Assembly: GCF_900312675.1 (NCBI RefSeq)
Contig: NZ_OMPC01000008.1
Location: forward strand, 124,040 to 188,039
Source: Aliivibrio sp. EL58
GTDB lineage: Bacteria > Pseudomonadota > Gammaproteobacteria > Enterobacterales > Vibrionaceae
Direction: 5' to 3'
DNA length: 64,000 nt
The translations under genes were made by a program, and so were the position numbers. Of this stretch, positions 38,663 through 51,441 are shown piece after piece (position 1 is the stretch's first letter; every line of letters starts with the position of its first letter). The notes beneath the pieces are model-generated. The model saw nothing but the letters and a program-made list of their open reading frames with translations. It did no database searches and was not told the origin of the DNA.

Positions 38663-39799
38663 ATGAAATTTCCAGAATTTAAAGAGTATTATCAGCAACT
38701 CATTTCGACCTCATCGATCAGCTCAACTGACTCAAGTTGGGATGAAGGCAATGCCGAAGTCATCCATAAATTAGCGCAATGGTGTGAAGATTTAGGGTGT
38801 GAAGTCGAAATTGAAGAGATTGAAAAAGGCAAACTCAATCTATTGGCTAAATTAGGTTCAGGCGAAGGTGGGTTATTACTCGCAGGGCATACAGATACTG
38901 TGCCTTATGATCAAGGACGTTGGAACTATGAGCCTCATGCCTTAACCGAAGCCAATGACCGATTTTATGGTTTAGGTACTGCCGATATGAAGGGCTTTTT
39001 TGCTTTCATCTTAGAGGCGATTAAAAATATCAATTGGAAAGACCAATCTAAGCCACTTTATATTCTAGCAACCTGCGATGAAGAAACGACCATGCTAGGG
39101 GCTCGTCACTTTGCCTCAAACACTCAAATCAAACCGGATTACTGCATCATTGGTGAACCGACGAGTTTAAAACCTATTCGTGGGCATAAAGGGCATGTTG
39201 CTAATGCCGTTCGAGTTACAGGAAAATCGGGACACTCTTCTGATCCTGCTCATGGTGTGAATGCATTAGAGATCATGAATGAGATCATGTTTGCCTTAAT
39301 GCATTTAAAAAACAAACTGGTTAAGGAATACCATAACCCTGGATTCTCGATTCCATACCCAACATTAAACCTCGGTCATATCCATGGCGGTGATAGCCCT
39401 AACCGTATCTGTGGCTGTTGTGAGTTGCACTATGATGTGCGTCCATTACCAGGGATCAGCCTTGATGGGTTAGACAATATGCTGCGTGATGCATTAAAAG
39501 AGGTTGAAGCTAAGTGGCCTGGTCGTATTGATATCACCCCTCTTCATGAGCCTATTCCAGGTTACGAATGTAGCGCAGACAGCCCAATTGTGACCAGTAC
39601 TGCTGAGATTTGTGGTCAAGAAGTCGAGACCGTGAACTATTGTACCGAAGCGCCTTTCTTACAAGATCTTTGTCCAACGCTCGTTTTGGGTCCTGGTTCA
39701 ATTGAGCAAGCACACCAACCTGATGAATTTTTAGCATTTTCTTTTATCGATCCAACGATCAATGTATTGAGTAAGTTAATGTACAAGCACTGTTTTTAG
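38663..39799 (+). CDS. argE: Acetylornithine deacetylase
   Basis: Zinc peptidase-family (M20) enzyme that removes acetyl from N-acetylornithine to make ornithine. The 378 residues have the metal ligands His76 and Asp78 (GHTDTVPYD), Asp108 (GTADMKG) and the catalytic Glu140/Glu141 pair ([10 protein letters not shown]). It is divergent from argCBG. ArgE together with the ArgA-like domain of ArgH(A) implies the linear, non-recycling arginine pathway. Confidence 0.95.
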   Translation: MKFPEFKEYYQQLISTSSISSTDSSWDEGNAEVIHKLAQWCEDLGCEVEIEEIEKGKLNLLAKLGSGEGGLLLAGHTDTVPYDQGRWNYEPHALTEANDRFYGLGTADMKGFFAFILEAIKNINWKDQSKPLYILATCDEETTMLGARHFASNTQIKPDYCIIGEPTSLKPIRGHKGHVANAVRVTGKSGHSSDPAHGVNALEIMNEIMFALMHLKNKLVKEYHNPGFSIPYPTLNLGHIHGGDSPNRICGCCELHYDVRPLPGISLDGLDNMLRDALKEVEAKWPGRIDITPLHEPIPGYECSADSPIVTSTAEICGQEVETVNYCTEAPFLQDLCPTLVLGPGSIEQAHQPDEFLAFSFIDPTINVLSKLMYKHCF

Positions 39800-39976
39800 G
39801 TGAAATAAATTTACAAAAACCGTCAACATCAAAATGAATATTCGATGATCTACGGCAAGATATTGTTTAAAAAGTCATCGTTTATTCTTCAATATTTGAC
39901 GAAGCGCCGTAAATTCGGATAGATTGGTGGTAGAAAAAACTTAGGATGTAACAAAATTACAGTATAGGAAGTATGT

Positions 39977-42607
39977 ATGAATGAAAAGTACGCTGCTTTA
40001 AAAAGCAATGTCAGCATGTTGGGTCACTTACTTGGAAACACGATTCGAGACGCACATGGTGAAGAGCTATTAGCAAAAGTTGAAACCATTCGTAAGCTGT
40101 CTAAAACAGCACGCGCAGGAAGCGACGATGACCGTAATGCACTGATTGAAGAAATTAAAAGTCTTCCAGATGATCAACTGACTCCAGTTGCTCGTGCATT
40201 CAGTCAGTTCCTAAATTTAACCAATATGGCAGAGCAGTACCATACGATTTCACGTCATTGTGAAGCACACGTATGTGAACCTGATGCCATTAGCACCCTA
40301 TTCTCTAAACTAAGCCAAAATGACGTTAGTAAGTTGGATACAGCACAAGCGGTTCGTGAATTAAACATTGAGCTTGTTTTAACAGCACATCCAACCGAAA
40401 TTGCACGTCGCACTATGATCAACAAGTTGGTAAAAATCAACGAATGCTTATCAAAGCTTGAGCTTGGTGATATCTCTTTCTCTGAACGTGATAAAACGGA
40501 ACGTCGACTTGAACAACTGATTGCTCAAGCGTGGCACTCTGATGTTATCCGTCAAGAACGCCCAACCCCATTAGACGAAGCAAAATGGGGCTTTGCCGTT
40601 GTTGAGAACTCGTTATGGCAAGGTATTCCGGATTTCTTACGTGAATTCGACCAACGTTTAGAAGGTCACCTTGGTGAAGGTCTTCCAATTGATGCTCGTC
40701 CTGTGCATATGTCCTCTTGGATGGGCGGTGACCGTGATGGTAACCCGTTTGTAACACACACGATCACTCGTGAAGTAATGCTTCTTTCTCGCTGGAAAGC
40801 GGCTGATCTGTACTTGAAAGACATTAACGAATTGATCAGTGAACTTTCGATGGTGAAATGTTCTGATGAAGTTCGTGAGCTCGCTGGTGATCAACACGAA
40901 CCTTACCGTGCAATCCTAAAACAGCTTCGAGTACTGCTAGGCGACACACTTGAAAGCCTAGATGCACAAATGAAAGGTGAACGAGCTCCGAATAAAACGA
41001 TTCTGACCGATGCTGACCAACTATGGGCACCACTGTATGCGTGTTATCAATCACTGCATGCTTGCGGTATGGGTATCATTGCAGAAGGTTCACTATTAGA
41101 TACATTACGTCGTGTGAAAGCGTTTGGCGCGCACCTTGTACGTTTAGATATTCGTCAAGAAAGTACTCGTCACTCAGATGTTCTATCAGAGCTGACTCGT
41201 TACTTAGGCATTGGTGATTACGACCAGTGGAGCGAGCAAGACAAAATCTCTTTCCTTGTGAACGAGCTAAGCTCTAAGCGCCCTCTTTTACCTCGTAATT
41301 GGGAGCCATCTCCTGAAGTTCAAGAAGTTATCGACACCTGTAAAGTCGTTGCTGAGCAATCTAAAGAAGCGTTAGGCTCTTATGTTATTTCAATGGCTCG
41401 TACTGCATCTGATGTATTAGCGGTTCACTTATTACTTCAAGAAGCTGGCTGTCCATTCCGTATGGATGTATGCCCACTGTTTGAAACTCTGGACGATTTG
41501 AATCGCTCAAAAGAAGTAATGGAACAGCTATTCTCTATTGATTGGTACCGTGGGTTTATCCAGAACCATCAAATGGTAATGATCGGTTATTCTGATTCTG
41601 CAAAAGATGCTGGTGTAATGTCAGCAGGTTGGGCGCAATACAGCGCGATGGAAGCACTGGTTGAAGTGTGTGAGAAAGAGAGCATTGAGCTTACTTTATT
41701 CCACGGCCGTGGCGGTACTATTGGCCGTGGCGGCGCTCCAGCGCATGCAGCTCTTCTGTCTCAGCCACCGAAAAGTTTAAAAGGCGGTTTACGCGTAACA
41801 GAACAGGGGGAAATGATCCGCTTTAAATTGGGTCTACCTGAAGTTGCTGTAAACAGCTTTAACCTATACGCAAGTGCGATCCTTGAAGCTAACCTTCTGC
41901 CACCACCAGAGCCAAAACAAGATTGGCGTGATCTGATGGAAGTGCTGTCTGAAGTGTCATGTGAAGCCTACCGTAATGTGGTTCGTGGCGAAAAAGACTT
42001 TGTTCCTTACTTCCGTGCAGCAACACCGGAGTTAGAACTAGGTAAACTTCCGCTAGGATCTCGCCCTGCTAAGCGTAACCCAAATGGTGGCGTTGAGAGC
42101 TTACGTGCTATTCCATGGATCTTCTCATGGAGTCAAAACCGTTTGGTTCTTCCTGCGTGGCTAGGTGCTGGTGAAGCAATTCAATATTCAATTGATAAGG
42201 GTCATCAAGAGCTATTAGAAGAGATGTGTCGTGAATGGCCTTTCTTCTCTACGCGCCTTGGTATGCTTGAAATGGTTTACACCAAGTGTAATCCACAGAT
42301 GTCTGAATACTATGACCAACGTTTAACAGATAAGTCTCTATGGCCTCTAGGTGAGCGTCTACGTAATCAATTACAAGCGGATATTAAAGCGGTATTGAAC
42401 GTAGAGAACAGCGATCACTTAATGGAAAGTGACCCATGGGGTTCTGAATCAATCAAGCTACGTAACATCTATGTTGATCCACTAAACATGCTGCAAGCTG
42501 AACTGCTGTTCCGTACCCGTCAGCAAGAAGATACGTCACCAGAGCTTGAAGAAGCACTAATGGTTACGATTGCAGGTATATCTGCAGGTATGCGTAACAC
42601 GGGTTAA
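39977..42607 (+). CDS. ppc: Phosphoenolpyruvate carboxylase
   Basis: Carboxylates phosphoenolpyruvate to oxaloacetate to replenish the TCA cycle. The 876 residues are close to the 883 of E. coli. The catalytic His138 lies in VLTAHPTE, and the glycine-rich loop [14 protein letters not shown] and the conserved end MRNTG are intact. The ribosome site is AGGAAG. The gene lies between argE and metF as in E. coli. Confidence 0.97.
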   Translation: MNEKYAALKSNVSMLGHLLGNTIRDAHGEELLAKVETIRKLSKTARAGSDDDRNALIEEIKSLPDDQLTPVARAFSQFLNLTNMAEQYHTISRHCEAHVCEPDAISTLFSKLSQNDVSKLDTAQAVRELNIELVLTAHPTEIARRTMINKLVKINECLSKLELGDISFSERDKTERRLEQLIAQAWHSDVIRQERPTPLDEAKWGFAVVENSLWQGIPDFLREFDQRLEGHLGEGLPIDARPVHMSSWMGGDRDGNPFVTHTITREVMLLSRWKAADLYLKDINELISELSMVKCSDEVRELAGDQHEPYRAILKQLRVLLGDTLESLDAQMKGERAPNKTILTDADQLWAPLYACYQSLHACGMGIIAEGSLLDTLRRVKAFGAHLVRLDIRQESTRHSDVLSELTRYLGIGDYDQWSEQDKISFLVNELSSKRPLLPRNWEPSPEVQEVIDTCKVVAEQSKEALGSYVISMARTASDVLAVHLLLQEAGCPFRMDVCPLFETLDDLNRSKEVMEQLFSIDWYRGFIQNHQMVMIGYSDSAKDAGVMSAGWAQYSAMEALVEVCEKESIELTLFHGRGGTIGRGGAPAHAALLSQPPKSLKGGLRVTEQGEMIRFKLGLPEVAVNSFNLYASAILEANLLPPPEPKQDWRDLMEVLSEVSCEAYRNVVRGEKDFVPYFRAATPELELGKLPLGSRPAKRNPNGGVESLRAIPWIFSWSQNRLVLPAWLGAGEAIQYSIDKGHQELLEEMCREWPFFSTRLGMLEMVYTKCNPQMSEYYDQRLTDKSLWPLGERLRNQLQADIKAVLNVENSDHLMESDPWGSESIKLRNIYVDPLNMLQAELLFRTRQQEDTSPELEEALMVTIAGISAGMRNTG

Positions 42608-42640
42608 GCCTAAGCGTTAAAACCCCCTTCCTATTATTCA

Positions 42641-42668
42641 AAGGTTACTTCGGTGGCCTTTTTTTTAT
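42641..42668 (+). terminator. Intrinsic terminator of ppc
   Basis: An 8-bp stem with a UUCG tetraloop (AAGGTTAC TTCG GTGGCCTT, 42641-42660) is followed by a run of T. Confidence 0.85.
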
Positions 42669-42688
42669 CTTTTAGAAAGATACCGACA

Positions 42689-42714
42689 TAAAAAAACCGC
42701 TACAGTGAGCGGTT
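42689..42714 (-). terminator. Intrinsic terminator of metF
   Basis: The stem AACCGCT/AGCGGTT (42695-42701 with 42708-42714) is followed on the minus strand by a T-run, 26 bases after the metF stop. Confidence 0.87.
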
Positions 42715-42739
42715 CTTTATCAATGATTCTTAGGCAATT

Positions 42740-43699
<960 letters not shown>

Positions 43700-43701
43700 T
43701 T

Positions 43702-43717
43702 AGACGTCTATATGTCT
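43702..43717. promoter_or_regulatory. Tandem MET boxes (MetJ operator) of metF
   Basis: AGACGTCT at 43702-43709 is a perfect MetJ box; the adjoining ATATGTCT at 43710-43717 matches at 6 of 8 positions. MetJ binds at least two adjacent 8-base boxes, and the site is directly upstream of metF. Confidence 0.85.
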
Positions 43718-43850
43718 ACAGAATGTATGTTATAGCGTTCAATGTCAAGGGGCTGATTATGAATTTTTCTCAAGTTGTTATTGAGTTATTTTCAAGATAG
43801 AAAAAAGTGATAGGGAGAATGGAAAGGATATATGAATGTAATTGAAAGAC

Positions 43851-43880
43851 AAAAAAAACGCCAGCACTAAGGCTGGCGTT
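43851..43880 (-). terminator. Intrinsic terminator of the rpsF-rplI operon
   Basis: The 9-bp stem AACGCCAGC/GCTGGCGTT (43857-43865 with 43872-43880) is followed on the minus strand by eight T. Confidence 0.9.
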
Positions 43881-43902
43881 TAAATTATAAGTTAGCTAGT
43901 GA

Positions 43903-44352
43903 TTACTCAGCAGCAGTAACTTCTAATTTCAATGTAGCAAATACTTCAGAGTGAAGTTGGATGCTAACTTCGAAAGAACCAGTTGTACGTAGAGCGCCTT
44001 CAGGAAGACGAACTTCGCTTTTCGCGATTGCAACGCCAGCAGCTGTAGCAGCGTCAGCGATGTCACGAGTACCGATTGAACCGAATAGTTTACCTTCGTC
44101 ACCAGATTTTGATGCGATAGTAACTTCTAGAGCGTTAACAGACTCAGCACGAACTTCAGCAGCAGCTAGTTGCTTAGCAACGTTAGCTTCTAATTCAGCA
44201 CGACGAGTTTCAAACATCTCTACGTTAGCTTTAGTTGCCATAACAGCCTTACCTTGTGGGATAAGGAAGTTACGTGCGTAACCAGCTTTAACGTTAACTT
44301 GGTCGCCAAGGCCACCTAGGTTACCGATTTTATCAAGTAGAATAACTTGCAT
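43903..44352 (-). CDS. rplI: 50S ribosomal protein L9
   Basis: Large-subunit protein with two globular domains joined by a long helix. The 149 residues begin with [19 protein letters not shown] and the [13 protein letters not shown] rRNA-binding segment. It is the last gene of rpsF-priB-rpsR-rplI. Confidence 0.98.
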   Translation of the reverse strand: MQVILLDKIGNLGGLGDQVNVKAGYARNFLIPQGKAVMATKANVEMFETRRAELEANVAKQLAAAEVRAESVNALEVTIASKSGDEGKLFGSIGTRDIADAATAAGVAIAKSEVRLPEGALRTTGSFEVSIQLHSEVFATLKLEVTAAE

Positions 44353-44391
44353 TATCTTAGTCCTCTATAAACTTATTAAACCGCTATCGAC

Positions 44392-44622
<231 letters not shown>

Positions 44623-44634
44623 CTATCTCCAGAT

Positions 44635-44937
44635 CTAAATTAATTTAATATGCTCAGCATGTAACACTACTCTCGCCACGCCATTTCGGCCTGTCTGATA
44701 AGTGATAAAACCACCTACCGTAACGTTACTGCTTTGAGCTAAGTTTGCAGTTAAAGCTTGAGACCCTTGTCCACTAACTACCACGTTCATTCTGCAATAG
44801 ACTTCACGTGATAAGCCAGCTTCCTGTTTAATCGAACGATGCTCAATGACAAAATGACAATGAGGTATGCCCGCAGGACTAAGACTTCGAACCGGAGCCT
44901 TGGCGATAATACCGCTCAACTCCAATCGATTGGTCAT
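44635..44937 (-). CDS. priB: Primosomal replication protein PriB
   Basis: Small OB-fold DNA-binding protein that stabilises PriA on restart forks. The ATG at 44937 (MTNRLELSG) gives 100 residues; the frame is open one TTG codon further. It lies between rpsF and rpsR as in enteric bacteria, starting 8 bases after the rpsF stop, so it depends on ribosomal-operon transcription. Confidence 0.95.
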   Translation of the reverse strand: MTNRLELSGIIAKAPVRSLSPAGIPHCHFVIEHRSIKQEAGLSREVYCRMNVVVSGQGSQALTANLAQSSNVTVGGFITYQTGRNGVARVVLHAEHIKLI

Positions 44938-44945
44938 CAAATCAA

Positions 44946-45326
44946 TTACTCAGCAGCAGCTTCTTCAGCGCGTGGTGCAGCGTCTTCACGCTTAGCAGAA
45001 CGCTCTTCTTTAGCTTTCATCATTACTGATGGCTCAGTGATCGCAGCTTTAGTACGCATGATCATGTTACGTAGAACAGCATCGTTGTAACGGAATGCAG
45101 TTTCTAGTTCATCAATAACAGATTGCTCAGACTCAACGTTCATAAGAACGTAGTGTGCTTTATGCAATTTGTTGATTGGGTAAGCCATTTGACGACGACC
45201 CCAATCTTCTAGACGGTGGATAGTACCACCAGCTTCTGTGATTGAACCTGTGTAACGCTCGATCATGCCAGCAACTTGCTCGCTTTGATCAGGATGCACC
45301 ATGAATACGATTTCATAATGACGCAT
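44946..45326 (-). CDS. rpsF: 30S ribosomal protein S6
   Basis: Small-subunit protein that pairs with S18. The 126 residues begin [17 protein letters not shown] and end in an alanine/glutamate-rich tail (RAEEAAAE), a vibrio version of the variable acidic tail. It is the first gene of the operon; its leader holds a possible S6:S18-binding hairpin. Confidence 0.98.
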   Translation of the reverse strand: MRHYEIVFMVHPDQSEQVAGMIERYTGSITEAGGTIHRLEDWGRRQMAYPINKLHKAHYVLMNVESEQSVIDELETAFRYNDAVLRNMIMRTKAAITEPSVMMKAKEERSAKREDAAPRAEEAAAE

Positions 45327-45328
45327 TG

Positions 45329-45383
45329 GTTGCTCCTTACGGATTATTCAGCTTCCACGATTGGCTCAGTCATCCAAGGGAAG
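45329..45383 (-). promoter_or_regulatory. Possible S6:S18-binding leader of rpsF
   Basis: In the minus-strand leader, CTTCC pairs with GGAAG and, inside, TTGG pairs with CCAA (plus-strand 45352-45383). A CCG trinucleotide and the AAGGAG ribosome site follow. Bacterial rpsF leaders are known to bind the S6:S18 complex through a CCG-containing motif. Only the general arrangement is seen here; I could not verify the exact motif geometry. Confidence 0.35.
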
Positions 45384-45559
45384 CAAGGAACTAAAAAAAA
45401 GACTGAGAATTAAGAACGGCGGATAGTATAGAAAAACAGCGTTATTGGCAAGAAAAAGATATCTAAATCACAAAAATATTTTCTTTGATTCAGTTAAAAA
45501 AAAGAAGGTAATGGAATACTCATCACCCTCACTCTTAGCCACTTGTTTTTATAGACTAT

Positions 45560-46303
45560 TTAGCCTTGTAACGAACGTTGACGTACTGCTTCAAATAAAC
45601 AGACACCTGACGCTACAGAAACATTTAAACTGCTTACAGAGCCTGCCATTGGGATTTTAATTAGGTCATCACAGGTCTCGCGAGTTAGGCGGCGCATACC
45701 GTCCCCTTCCGCTCCCATAACGATAGCTAATGGGCCTGTTAACTTAGCTTGGTATACATTATGTGTCGCTTCACCAGCAGTACCGACAAACCATACGCCT
45801 TTTTCTTGCAGAGCACGCATAGTACGAGCTAAGTTAGTCACACGAACCAAAGGAACCACTTCCGCAGCGCCACAAGCGACTTTACTTACCGTTGCTGTCA
45901 TTGATGCAGACTTATCTTTAGGAACGATAACCGCCGCTACACCAGCACCATCAGCATTACGTAGACAAGCACCTAAGTTATGAGGATCAGTAACACCATC
46001 AAGAACTAGAAACAACGGGTTCTCAGTCTTGTTGATGATGTCATCTAAGTCATGTTCATTAAGCTGCTTAGCAGGAGTAACACGAGCAATAATACCTTGG
46101 TGATTCGCACCATTTGCTTTGTCATCCAACGTTTTACGTGGAAGCTCTTGGATTTTAAACCCAAGATCAGTCAGTTCCTTGATAATAGGTAGCAAACGAT
46201 CGTCTTCACGACCTTTCAATACAAATATTTCAATAAAACGGGCCGGATCACGCTCTAATACTGCTTTGGTTGCGTGGATACCAAAAAGAAATTCATTACT
46301 CAT
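45560..46303 (-). CDS. rlmB: 23S rRNA 2'-O-methyltransferase RlmB
   Basis: SPOUT methyltransferase that modifies G2251 of 23S rRNA. The 247 residues comprise an N-terminal substrate-binding domain and the knotted C-domain with [29 protein letters not shown] and [15 protein letters not shown] motifs. It follows rnr after 70 bases, as in E. coli. Confidence 0.95.
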   Translation of the reverse strand: MSNEFLFGIHATKAVLERDPARFIEIFVLKGREDDRLLPIIKELTDLGFKIQELPRKTLDDKANGANHQGIIARVTPAKQLNEHDLDDIINKTENPLFLVLDGVTDPHNLGACLRNADGAGVAAVIVPKDKSASMTATVSKVACGAAEVVPLVRVTNLARTMRALQEKGVWFVGTAGEATHNVYQAKLTGPLAIVMGAEGDGMRRLTRETCDDLIKIPMAGSVSSLNVSVASGVCLFEAVRQRSLQG

Positions 46304-46338
46304 GTTATCGCTTCTTTCTATTACAAATTAGTGGTTCT

Positions 46339-46360
46339 AATGAGGCAAGTTTGCCTCATT
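46339..46360. other. Palindromic hairpin between rnr and rlmB
   Basis: A perfect 10-bp inverted repeat with a two-base centre (AATGAGGCAA/TTGCCTCATT). No T-run follows on the minus strand, so it may be an mRNA processing or stability element between the two genes. Confidence 0.55.
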
Positions 46361-46373
46361 ATCGAAGGGTTGC

Positions 46374-48890
46374 TTATTCCGCTTTTGGCTTAGGCTTTCT
46401 TGCGCGCACTTTTTTCTTGTGCTTAGGTTTTGGCTTTCTTTTTGCCTTAACCTCTTCAGCAGAACCGTCTGGGCGTTTTGTTGGCTCAACCATGGCTTGA
46501 GCTTTTGATTTCACTTTGCTCTTACCTTTGGGTTTACGTTCACCTAATTGACCACGACCTTTTGGCTCCGCTTTATCCCCTTTTTTCTTCGCTTTGAAGT
46601 TTGGATCACGGCGCGGTTCTTTTTTGCCATCGCGTTTCTTCGCATTGTCTTTGGCAGTTTTACCGTGGCCACGCGCTTTACGCATTGAACTTGTGCATTC
46701 AAAGTCAATATTGCGATCATCAAGATTTACCGCAACCACTTTAACCGTAACTTGATCACCAAGACGGAAAACTTGACCCGAGCTTTCACCCGTTAAGCGT
46801 TGACCAGCAGCATCAAACTGATAGTAATCATTCGCTAACGATGAAATATGAACCAAACCATCAATGTGTAGATCATTCAATCGAACAAAGAAACCGAAGC
46901 CGGTGACATTAGCAATCACACCTTCTAGCTCTTCACCGATATGATCTTGCATGTATTCACATTTAAGCCAATCAGCAACATCACGTGTCGCATCATCAGC
47001 ACGACGCTCAGTCATTGAACATTGCTCACCAAATACATCCATATCATCGAATGAATAGTGGTAACCACCTGTTGGTGTCCAACGATCGTTGTTTTGGCCT
47101 TTCTCTTTGGCAATGAGATATTTAATTGCACGGTGTAACAGTAGATCAGGGTAACGACGAATTGGCGACGTAAAGTGCGCATAACGCTTCAATGCGAGAC
47201 CGAAGTGGCCTTGATTATCTGCGTTGTATACTGCTTGCTTCATTGAACGCAGCAGCATCGTTTGAATCAATTCTTTGTCTGGACGATCGGCAATCAAATG
47301 CACCAATTGACCATAATCTGTTGGTGATGGTGTTAATCCACCCGACAAACTTAGACCAAGCTCGCCTAAGAAATCACGGAAACCTTGCAGACGTTCTTCA
47401 CCTGGAGACTCATGCACACGGTACAGCGCAGGCTCTTTCGCTTTTTCTACAAAGCTTGCCGATGCGATGTTAGCTAAGATCATACATTCTTCAATGATCT
47501 TATGTGCGTCGTTACGAATAACAGGTTCAATACGATCAATTTTACGATCAGCATTAAAGATAAACTTGGTTTCAATGGTTTCAAATTCAATTGCACCACG
47601 CGCTTCACGTGCCGTTTTTAGCACCTGATACATGTTGTGTAATTCTTTAAGATGCGGAACTAATGGCTCATAACGTTGAGTCAGTTCTTCATCTCCATCT
47701 AGAATGTCACTTACTTTGTTGTAAGTAAGACGAGCGTGTGAGTTCATCACCGCTTCGTAATGTTTAAAGCCTGACAATTTACCAGATGCTGAGATAGTCA
47801 TCTCACACACCATACATAAACGGTCAACTTGAGGATTCAATGAACACAGGCCATTCGATAATACTTCTGGCAACATTGGAACCACTTGCGCAGGGAAATA
47901 AACCGAGTTACCACGCTGAATCGCTTCTTTGTCTAATGCATTGTCTGGACGAACGTAATAACTTACATCGGCAATAGCAACCCATAAACGCCAGCCACCA
48001 GAGGCTTTCGCTTGACAGAATACCGCATCATCGAAATCTCGAGCATCTTCACCATCAATCGTTACTAATGGTAGTTCACGAAGATCAACACGGCCTACTT
48101 TTGCTTCTTCTGGTACTTCTTCTGCTAAGCCTTCAACTTGTTTTTCAACGGCTGTAGGCCATACATGAGGAATATTGTGAGTACGCAGTGCAATATCGAT
48201 CTCCATTCCTGGCGCCATATTCTCACCAAGAACTTCAATAACCTGACCTGACATGCCACGAGCACGGCCACCACGGTCAGTAATATTAATCACAACGACA
48301 TTACCCATGCGAGCACCCATTTTGTGCTCAGTAGGAATGAAGATATCTTGATTAATACGTGAATCATCAGGGACAACAAAACCTTGACCATCTTCAATAA
48401 AGAATCGACCAACAATGCCGTCATTGTGAGGTTCTAATATTCGTACTACGCGACCCTCTTTACGGCCTCGCTTATCTGTACCAGTTGGCTGAGCTAGTAT
48501 CACATCACCATGAATGAGTTTCTTCATTTGGTGGAAAGGTAAAAGCACATCGTTGTCTTTACCAACACTGCCTTCAGGACGGATCCAACCGAACCCATCA
48601 CGGTGTCCAAGTACAACACCTTTTAATACTTCAATGCGTTCTGGTAATGCATAACACTGACGACGAGTGAAAACTAATTGTCCGTCACGCTCCATCGCTC
48701 TTAAACGACGACGTAAGCCTTCATAGTTATCTTCACCAGATAAACCTAGGGCTTCGAATAAGTCATTACGATTTAAAGGCGCTTCTGCTTTTTGGAAAAA
48801 TTCAAGAATGCACTCACGGCTTGGAATTGGATTCTCGTATTTTTCTGCTTCTCGATCTTTGAAAGGATCGTTTTGAATAATCTTAGACAT
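46374..48890 (-). CDS. rnr: Ribonuclease R
   Basis: Processive 3'-5' exoribonuclease that degrades structured RNA and takes part in rRNA and tmRNA quality control. The 838 residues have the N-terminal winged helix, cold-shock OB domains, the RNB catalytic domain with [13 protein letters not shown] and [18 protein letters not shown], an S1 domain ([17 protein letters not shown]) and a lysine/arginine-rich tail of about 110 residues. The tail fits the basic region that helps bind ribosomes and structured RNA. Confidence 0.97.
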   Translation of the reverse strand: MSKIIQNDPFKDREAEKYENPIPSRECILEFFQKAEAPLNRNDLFEALGLSGEDNYEGLRRRLRAMERDGQLVFTRRQCYALPERIEVLKGVVLGHRDGFGWIRPEGSVGKDNDVLLPFHQMKKLIHGDVILAQPTGTDKRGRKEGRVVRILEPHNDGIVGRFFIEDGQGFVVPDDSRINQDIFIPTEHKMGARMGNVVVINITDRGGRARGMSGQVIEVLGENMAPGMEIDIALRTHNIPHVWPTAVEKQVEGLAEEVPEEAKVGRVDLRELPLVTIDGEDARDFDDAVFCQAKASGGWRLWVAIADVSYYVRPDNALDKEAIQRGNSVYFPAQVVPMLPEVLSNGLCSLNPQVDRLCMVCEMTISASGKLSGFKHYEAVMNSHARLTYNKVSDILDGDEELTQRYEPLVPHLKELHNMYQVLKTAREARGAIEFETIETKFIFNADRKIDRIEPVIRNDAHKIIEECMILANIASASFVEKAKEPALYRVHESPGEERLQGFRDFLGELGLSLSGGLTPSPTDYGQLVHLIADRPDKELIQTMLLRSMKQAVYNADNQGHFGLALKRYAHFTSPIRRYPDLLLHRAIKYLIAKEKGQNNDRWTPTGGYHYSFDDMDVFGEQCSMTERRADDATRDVADWLKCEYMQDHIGEELEGVIANVTGFGFFVRLNDLHIDGLVHISSLANDYYQFDAAGQRLTGESSGQVFRLGDQVTVKVVAVNLDDRNIDFECTSSMRKARGHGKTAKDNAKKRDGKKEPRRDPNFKAKKKGDKAEPKGRGQLGERKPKGKSKVKSKAQAMVEPTKRPDGSAEEVKAKRKPKPKHKKKVRARKPKPKAE

Positions 48891-48978
48891 AGGCTGACCT
48901 GCTTAGTCGGAGGAGATAATAAGGTAATTGTACCTGAGTATAGAAACAACAGATAGGAAAGGATCTTGAATTACAAGC

Positions 48979-49404
48979 TTAAACTCGCTTTAACAAAATC
49001 AGTAATTCGCTGTTATCTGTAAGCATATCTTGAATCGTATAGTTATCTAACTCATCCAAAAACGCTTGCTTGGCTTTAGCAAGGGCACTCTTCAATCGAC
49101 ATGCTGATGTAATATGACAAAAATCAGGTGCGCAATTAACGACTTGTAATGGTTCAATCGAACGAATAACGTCACCAATAATGATCTGCTGAGCTGGCTT
49201 ACCTAAGCAAATCCCCCCATTCTTTCCTCGAACGGTTTTTACGTAACCTTCTTGACCCAGTTTATTGATAATCTTCACCATATGGTTACGCGAGACATCA
49301 AATGTTTCAGTCACTATTGTAATGCTAGTCAATTCATCTTTCGGTAATGATGCTAGATATATCAAGGCTCTCAAGCCAAAATCAGTAAAATTTGTAAGTT
49401 GCAT
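48979..49404 (-). CDS. nsrR: Nitric-oxide-sensing repressor NsrR
   Basis: Rrf2-family repressor whose iron-sulfur cluster is destroyed by nitric oxide, relieving repression of NO-detoxification genes such as hmp. The 141 residues have a winged helix at the N-terminus and cluster-ligand cysteines Cys91, Cys96 and Cys102. The start has the ribosome site GGGAGAGGA. It is divergent from hmp with an NsrR-type operator in the 107-base gap, and in E. coli nsrR also precedes rnr. Confidence 0.95.
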   Translation of the reverse strand: MQLTNFTDFGLRALIYLASLPKDELTSITIVTETFDVSRNHMVKIINKLGQEGYVKTVRGKNGGICLGKPAQQIIIGDVIRSIEPLQVVNCAPDFCHITSACRLKSALAKAKQAFLDELDNYTIQDMLTDNSELLILLKRV

Positions 49405-49441
49405 ATCCTCTCCCTATCTCTTTTTTATTGTAATTCTTCTC

Positions 49442-49472
49442 TTGACTAAAAGATATATTTTAGATACAACTT
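49442..49472 (+). promoter_or_regulatory. hmp promoter with NsrR operator
   Basis: The 23 bases at 49450-49472 form an imperfect 11-1-11 palindrome (beginning AAGATATATTT, ending ACAACTT) that differs from the NsrR consensus at only about three positions. It lies across a -35-like TTGACT (49442-49447) and a -10-like TACAAC (49465-49470) with a 17-base spacer, so bound NsrR would block RNA polymerase at hmp. Confidence 0.8.
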
Positions 49473-49511
49473 ATAACATATATAATAAATACACCTTTAA
49501 AGGTAACTACT

Positions 49512-50696
49512 ATGCTCAACAAAAATACTATCGACATTATCAAATCAACTATTCCATTACTTGCACAAACTGGTCCTGCATTAACCGCTCATTTCTATGA
49601 TCGTATGTTTACTCATAACCCTGAGTTAAAAGATATTTTCAATATGAGCAATCAGCGCAATGGCGATCAACGAGAAGCGCTATTCAATGCGATCTGTGCT
49701 TATGCGGGTAATATTGAAAACCTAGCCGTTTTACTGCCTGCGGTTGAAAAAATAGCACACAAGCACACGAGCTTTATGATCACAGCCGAGCAATACAATA
49801 TTGTTGGTGGCCACTTAATTGCGACGCTTGATGAGATGTTTTCTCCAGGCCAAGAAGTATTAGATGCATGGGGCGAGGCTTATGGCGTACTTGCTAATGT
49901 ATTCATTCAACGTGAAGAGCAGATCTATCAAGATAACAACGCTCTTGATGGCGGTTGGCGTGGACTGCGCGAGTTTGAATTAGTCGCCAAAGAAAAAGAG
50001 AGTGAACACATCACTAGCTTCACGTTTATGCCGACAGATGATCAACCTGTTTCACACTTCAAACCAGGTCAATACATAGGTATCTACTTAAATCCTGAAG
50101 AGTTTGAAAACCAAGAAGTTCGCCAATACAGCCTATCTTCTGCACCACAAGAAAAAACATATCGTATTTCAGTAAAACGAGAAGACGGCGGTAAAGCATC
50201 AAATTACCTACATGCATCTCTGAATATTGGCGATAAGGTAAACCTTACAGCCCCTGCTGGAGATTTCTTCTTAGAAGTTGAAGCATCAACACCTGTTACG
50301 CTTATTTCTGCTGGTGTTGGCTTAACTCCAACTCTTTCTATGCTAGAAACACTTACCCAACATGAAGAAAAAGTAACGTGGTTACACGCAACGGAAAATG
50401 GCTCTCAACATGCATTTAAACAACACATTTCTGCTTTAGCTGAGAAGCATGAACATATCTCTGCGTATACTTGGTATAACCAAGCACAGGAAACAGATAC
50501 GCTAAATCAAGACTTCCAGTTTAACGGTCTAATTAATTTAACTGAGGTTAAAGAAGCGATCGTCTCTGATAATGGCCACTACTACTTTTGTGGTCCTGTC
50601 GGCTTTATGCAACATGTCGCTAAGCAATTGATTGAACTTGGTGTTACTGAAGATCGTATTCATTATGAGTGTTTTGGCCCTCATAAGGTTCTATAA
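49512..50696 (+). CDS. hmp: Flavohemoglobin, nitric oxide dioxygenase
   Basis: Converts nitric oxide and O2 to nitrate with NAD(P)H. The 394 residues comprise a globin domain (1-140) with heme-ligand His85, distal Tyr29 and Phe43, then an FAD domain (RQYSLSSAP) and an NAD(P) domain ([13 protein letters not shown]). The ribosome site is AAAGGTAA. Its promoter carries an NsrR operator. In V. fischeri, Hmp is known to protect against host nitric oxide during squid colonisation. Confidence 0.97.
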   Translation: MLNKNTIDIIKSTIPLLAQTGPALTAHFYDRMFTHNPELKDIFNMSNQRNGDQREALFNAICAYAGNIENLAVLLPAVEKIAHKHTSFMITAEQYNIVGGHLIATLDEMFSPGQEVLDAWGEAYGVLANVFIQREEQIYQDNNALDGGWRGLREFELVAKEKESEHITSFTFMPTDDQPVSHFKPGQYIGIYLNPEEFENQEVRQYSLSSAPQEKTYRISVKREDGGKASNYLHASLNIGDKVNLTAPAGDFFLEVEASTPVTLISAGVGLTPTLSMLETLTQHEEKVTWLHATENGSQHAFKQHISALAEKHEHISAYTWYNQAQETDTLNQDFQFNGLINLTEVKEAIVSDNGHYYFCGPVGFMQHVAKQLIELGVTEDRIHYECFGPHKVL

Positions 50697-50716
50697 ATTA
50701 ATAGAGTTTTAAATGC

Positions 50717-50754
50717 AAAAACGCCCAGCGACAATTTATCGCTGGGCGTTTTTT
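50717..50754. terminator. Bidirectional terminator of hmp and motX
   Basis: A perfect 15-bp stem (50717-50731 with 50739-50753), including A/T flanks, with a seven-base loop lies between converging genes. Confidence 0.92.
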
Positions 50755-50808
50755 GAGCTGATGAAATTACATATCTAACAAAAACAGTTAACTATCAAAC
50801 TTTAGGTT

Positions 50809-51441
50809 CTACCAGAAGGTATCTCGTCTTTTTGCTCTCGCAATCACATTGCCAGGCATACGCATTTCTAAACCATCTCTTAGGTTAGCAATTCGTTTAT
50901 GTTTACGTCCATCGGCAGTAACCGTGTTATATAACCATCGATACGCATCTTCGTAATCTAACGGGCTACCGTAATCACTCAGAAGTAACTCCGCGAGGTG
51001 AATACGAGCGTTTACATTTCCCATTCCTGCGGCTTCGCGTAAGTATGGAATTGCTCGCTCTCTATCTTGTTGCACTAATGTTCCCTTGGCATAGTATCGG
51101 CCAATTTGCTCAAGTGCGGCTGGTAAGCCTTGCCTTGCTGCATTTTCCATATAGTAAAGCCCTAGCTCTACATCACGGTCCACACATACTCCCCACGCTA
51201 ACATGTCTCCATAAAGGAACTCATAAGCGGGAGAATCAATTTTGGTTGCACGAGCAACAATATCTTCAACTAATTGACAATTATCCACGTTCTTCACACG
51301 AGTTAACTGTGAATTAGTATCAAACAACCGGAATAATTGGTTTTCGGTGTAAATTGGGATCGGTTCCCCGATCTCTTCGCTAGAAGCATGCATGGGTACA
51401 AGGGCTACCATACAAGCTGCTACGAGATGTCGTAGTTTCAT
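50809..51441 (-). CDS. motX: Sodium-driven polar flagellar motor protein MotX
   Basis: Periplasmic protein of the T-ring that, with MotY, anchors the sodium-driven PomAB stator in Vibrio polar flagella. The 210 residues comprise a signal peptide (about 1-21), a cysteine pair region (DNC and WGVC) and Sel1-like repeats (LGLYYMENAARQG, AIPYLREAAGMGN). The identity rests on close likeness to Vibrio MotX and on its position next to purA, as in V. cholerae. Confidence 0.9.
   Translation of the reverse strand: MKLRHLVAACMVALVPMHASSEEIGEPIPIYTENQLFRLFDTNSQLTRVKNVDNCQLVEDIVARATKIDSPAYEFLYGDMLAWGVCVDRDVELGLYYMENAARQGLPAALEQIGRYYAKGTLVQQDRERAIPYLREAAGMGNVNARIHLAELLLSDYGSPLDYEDAYRWLYNTVTADGRKHKRIANLRDGLEMRMPGNVIARAKRRDTFW

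Noticed and set aside
43961-44281. 106-codon open frame antisense to rplI
   Set aside because: Its serine/alanine-rich translation is typical of the antisense frame of a ribosomal gene.
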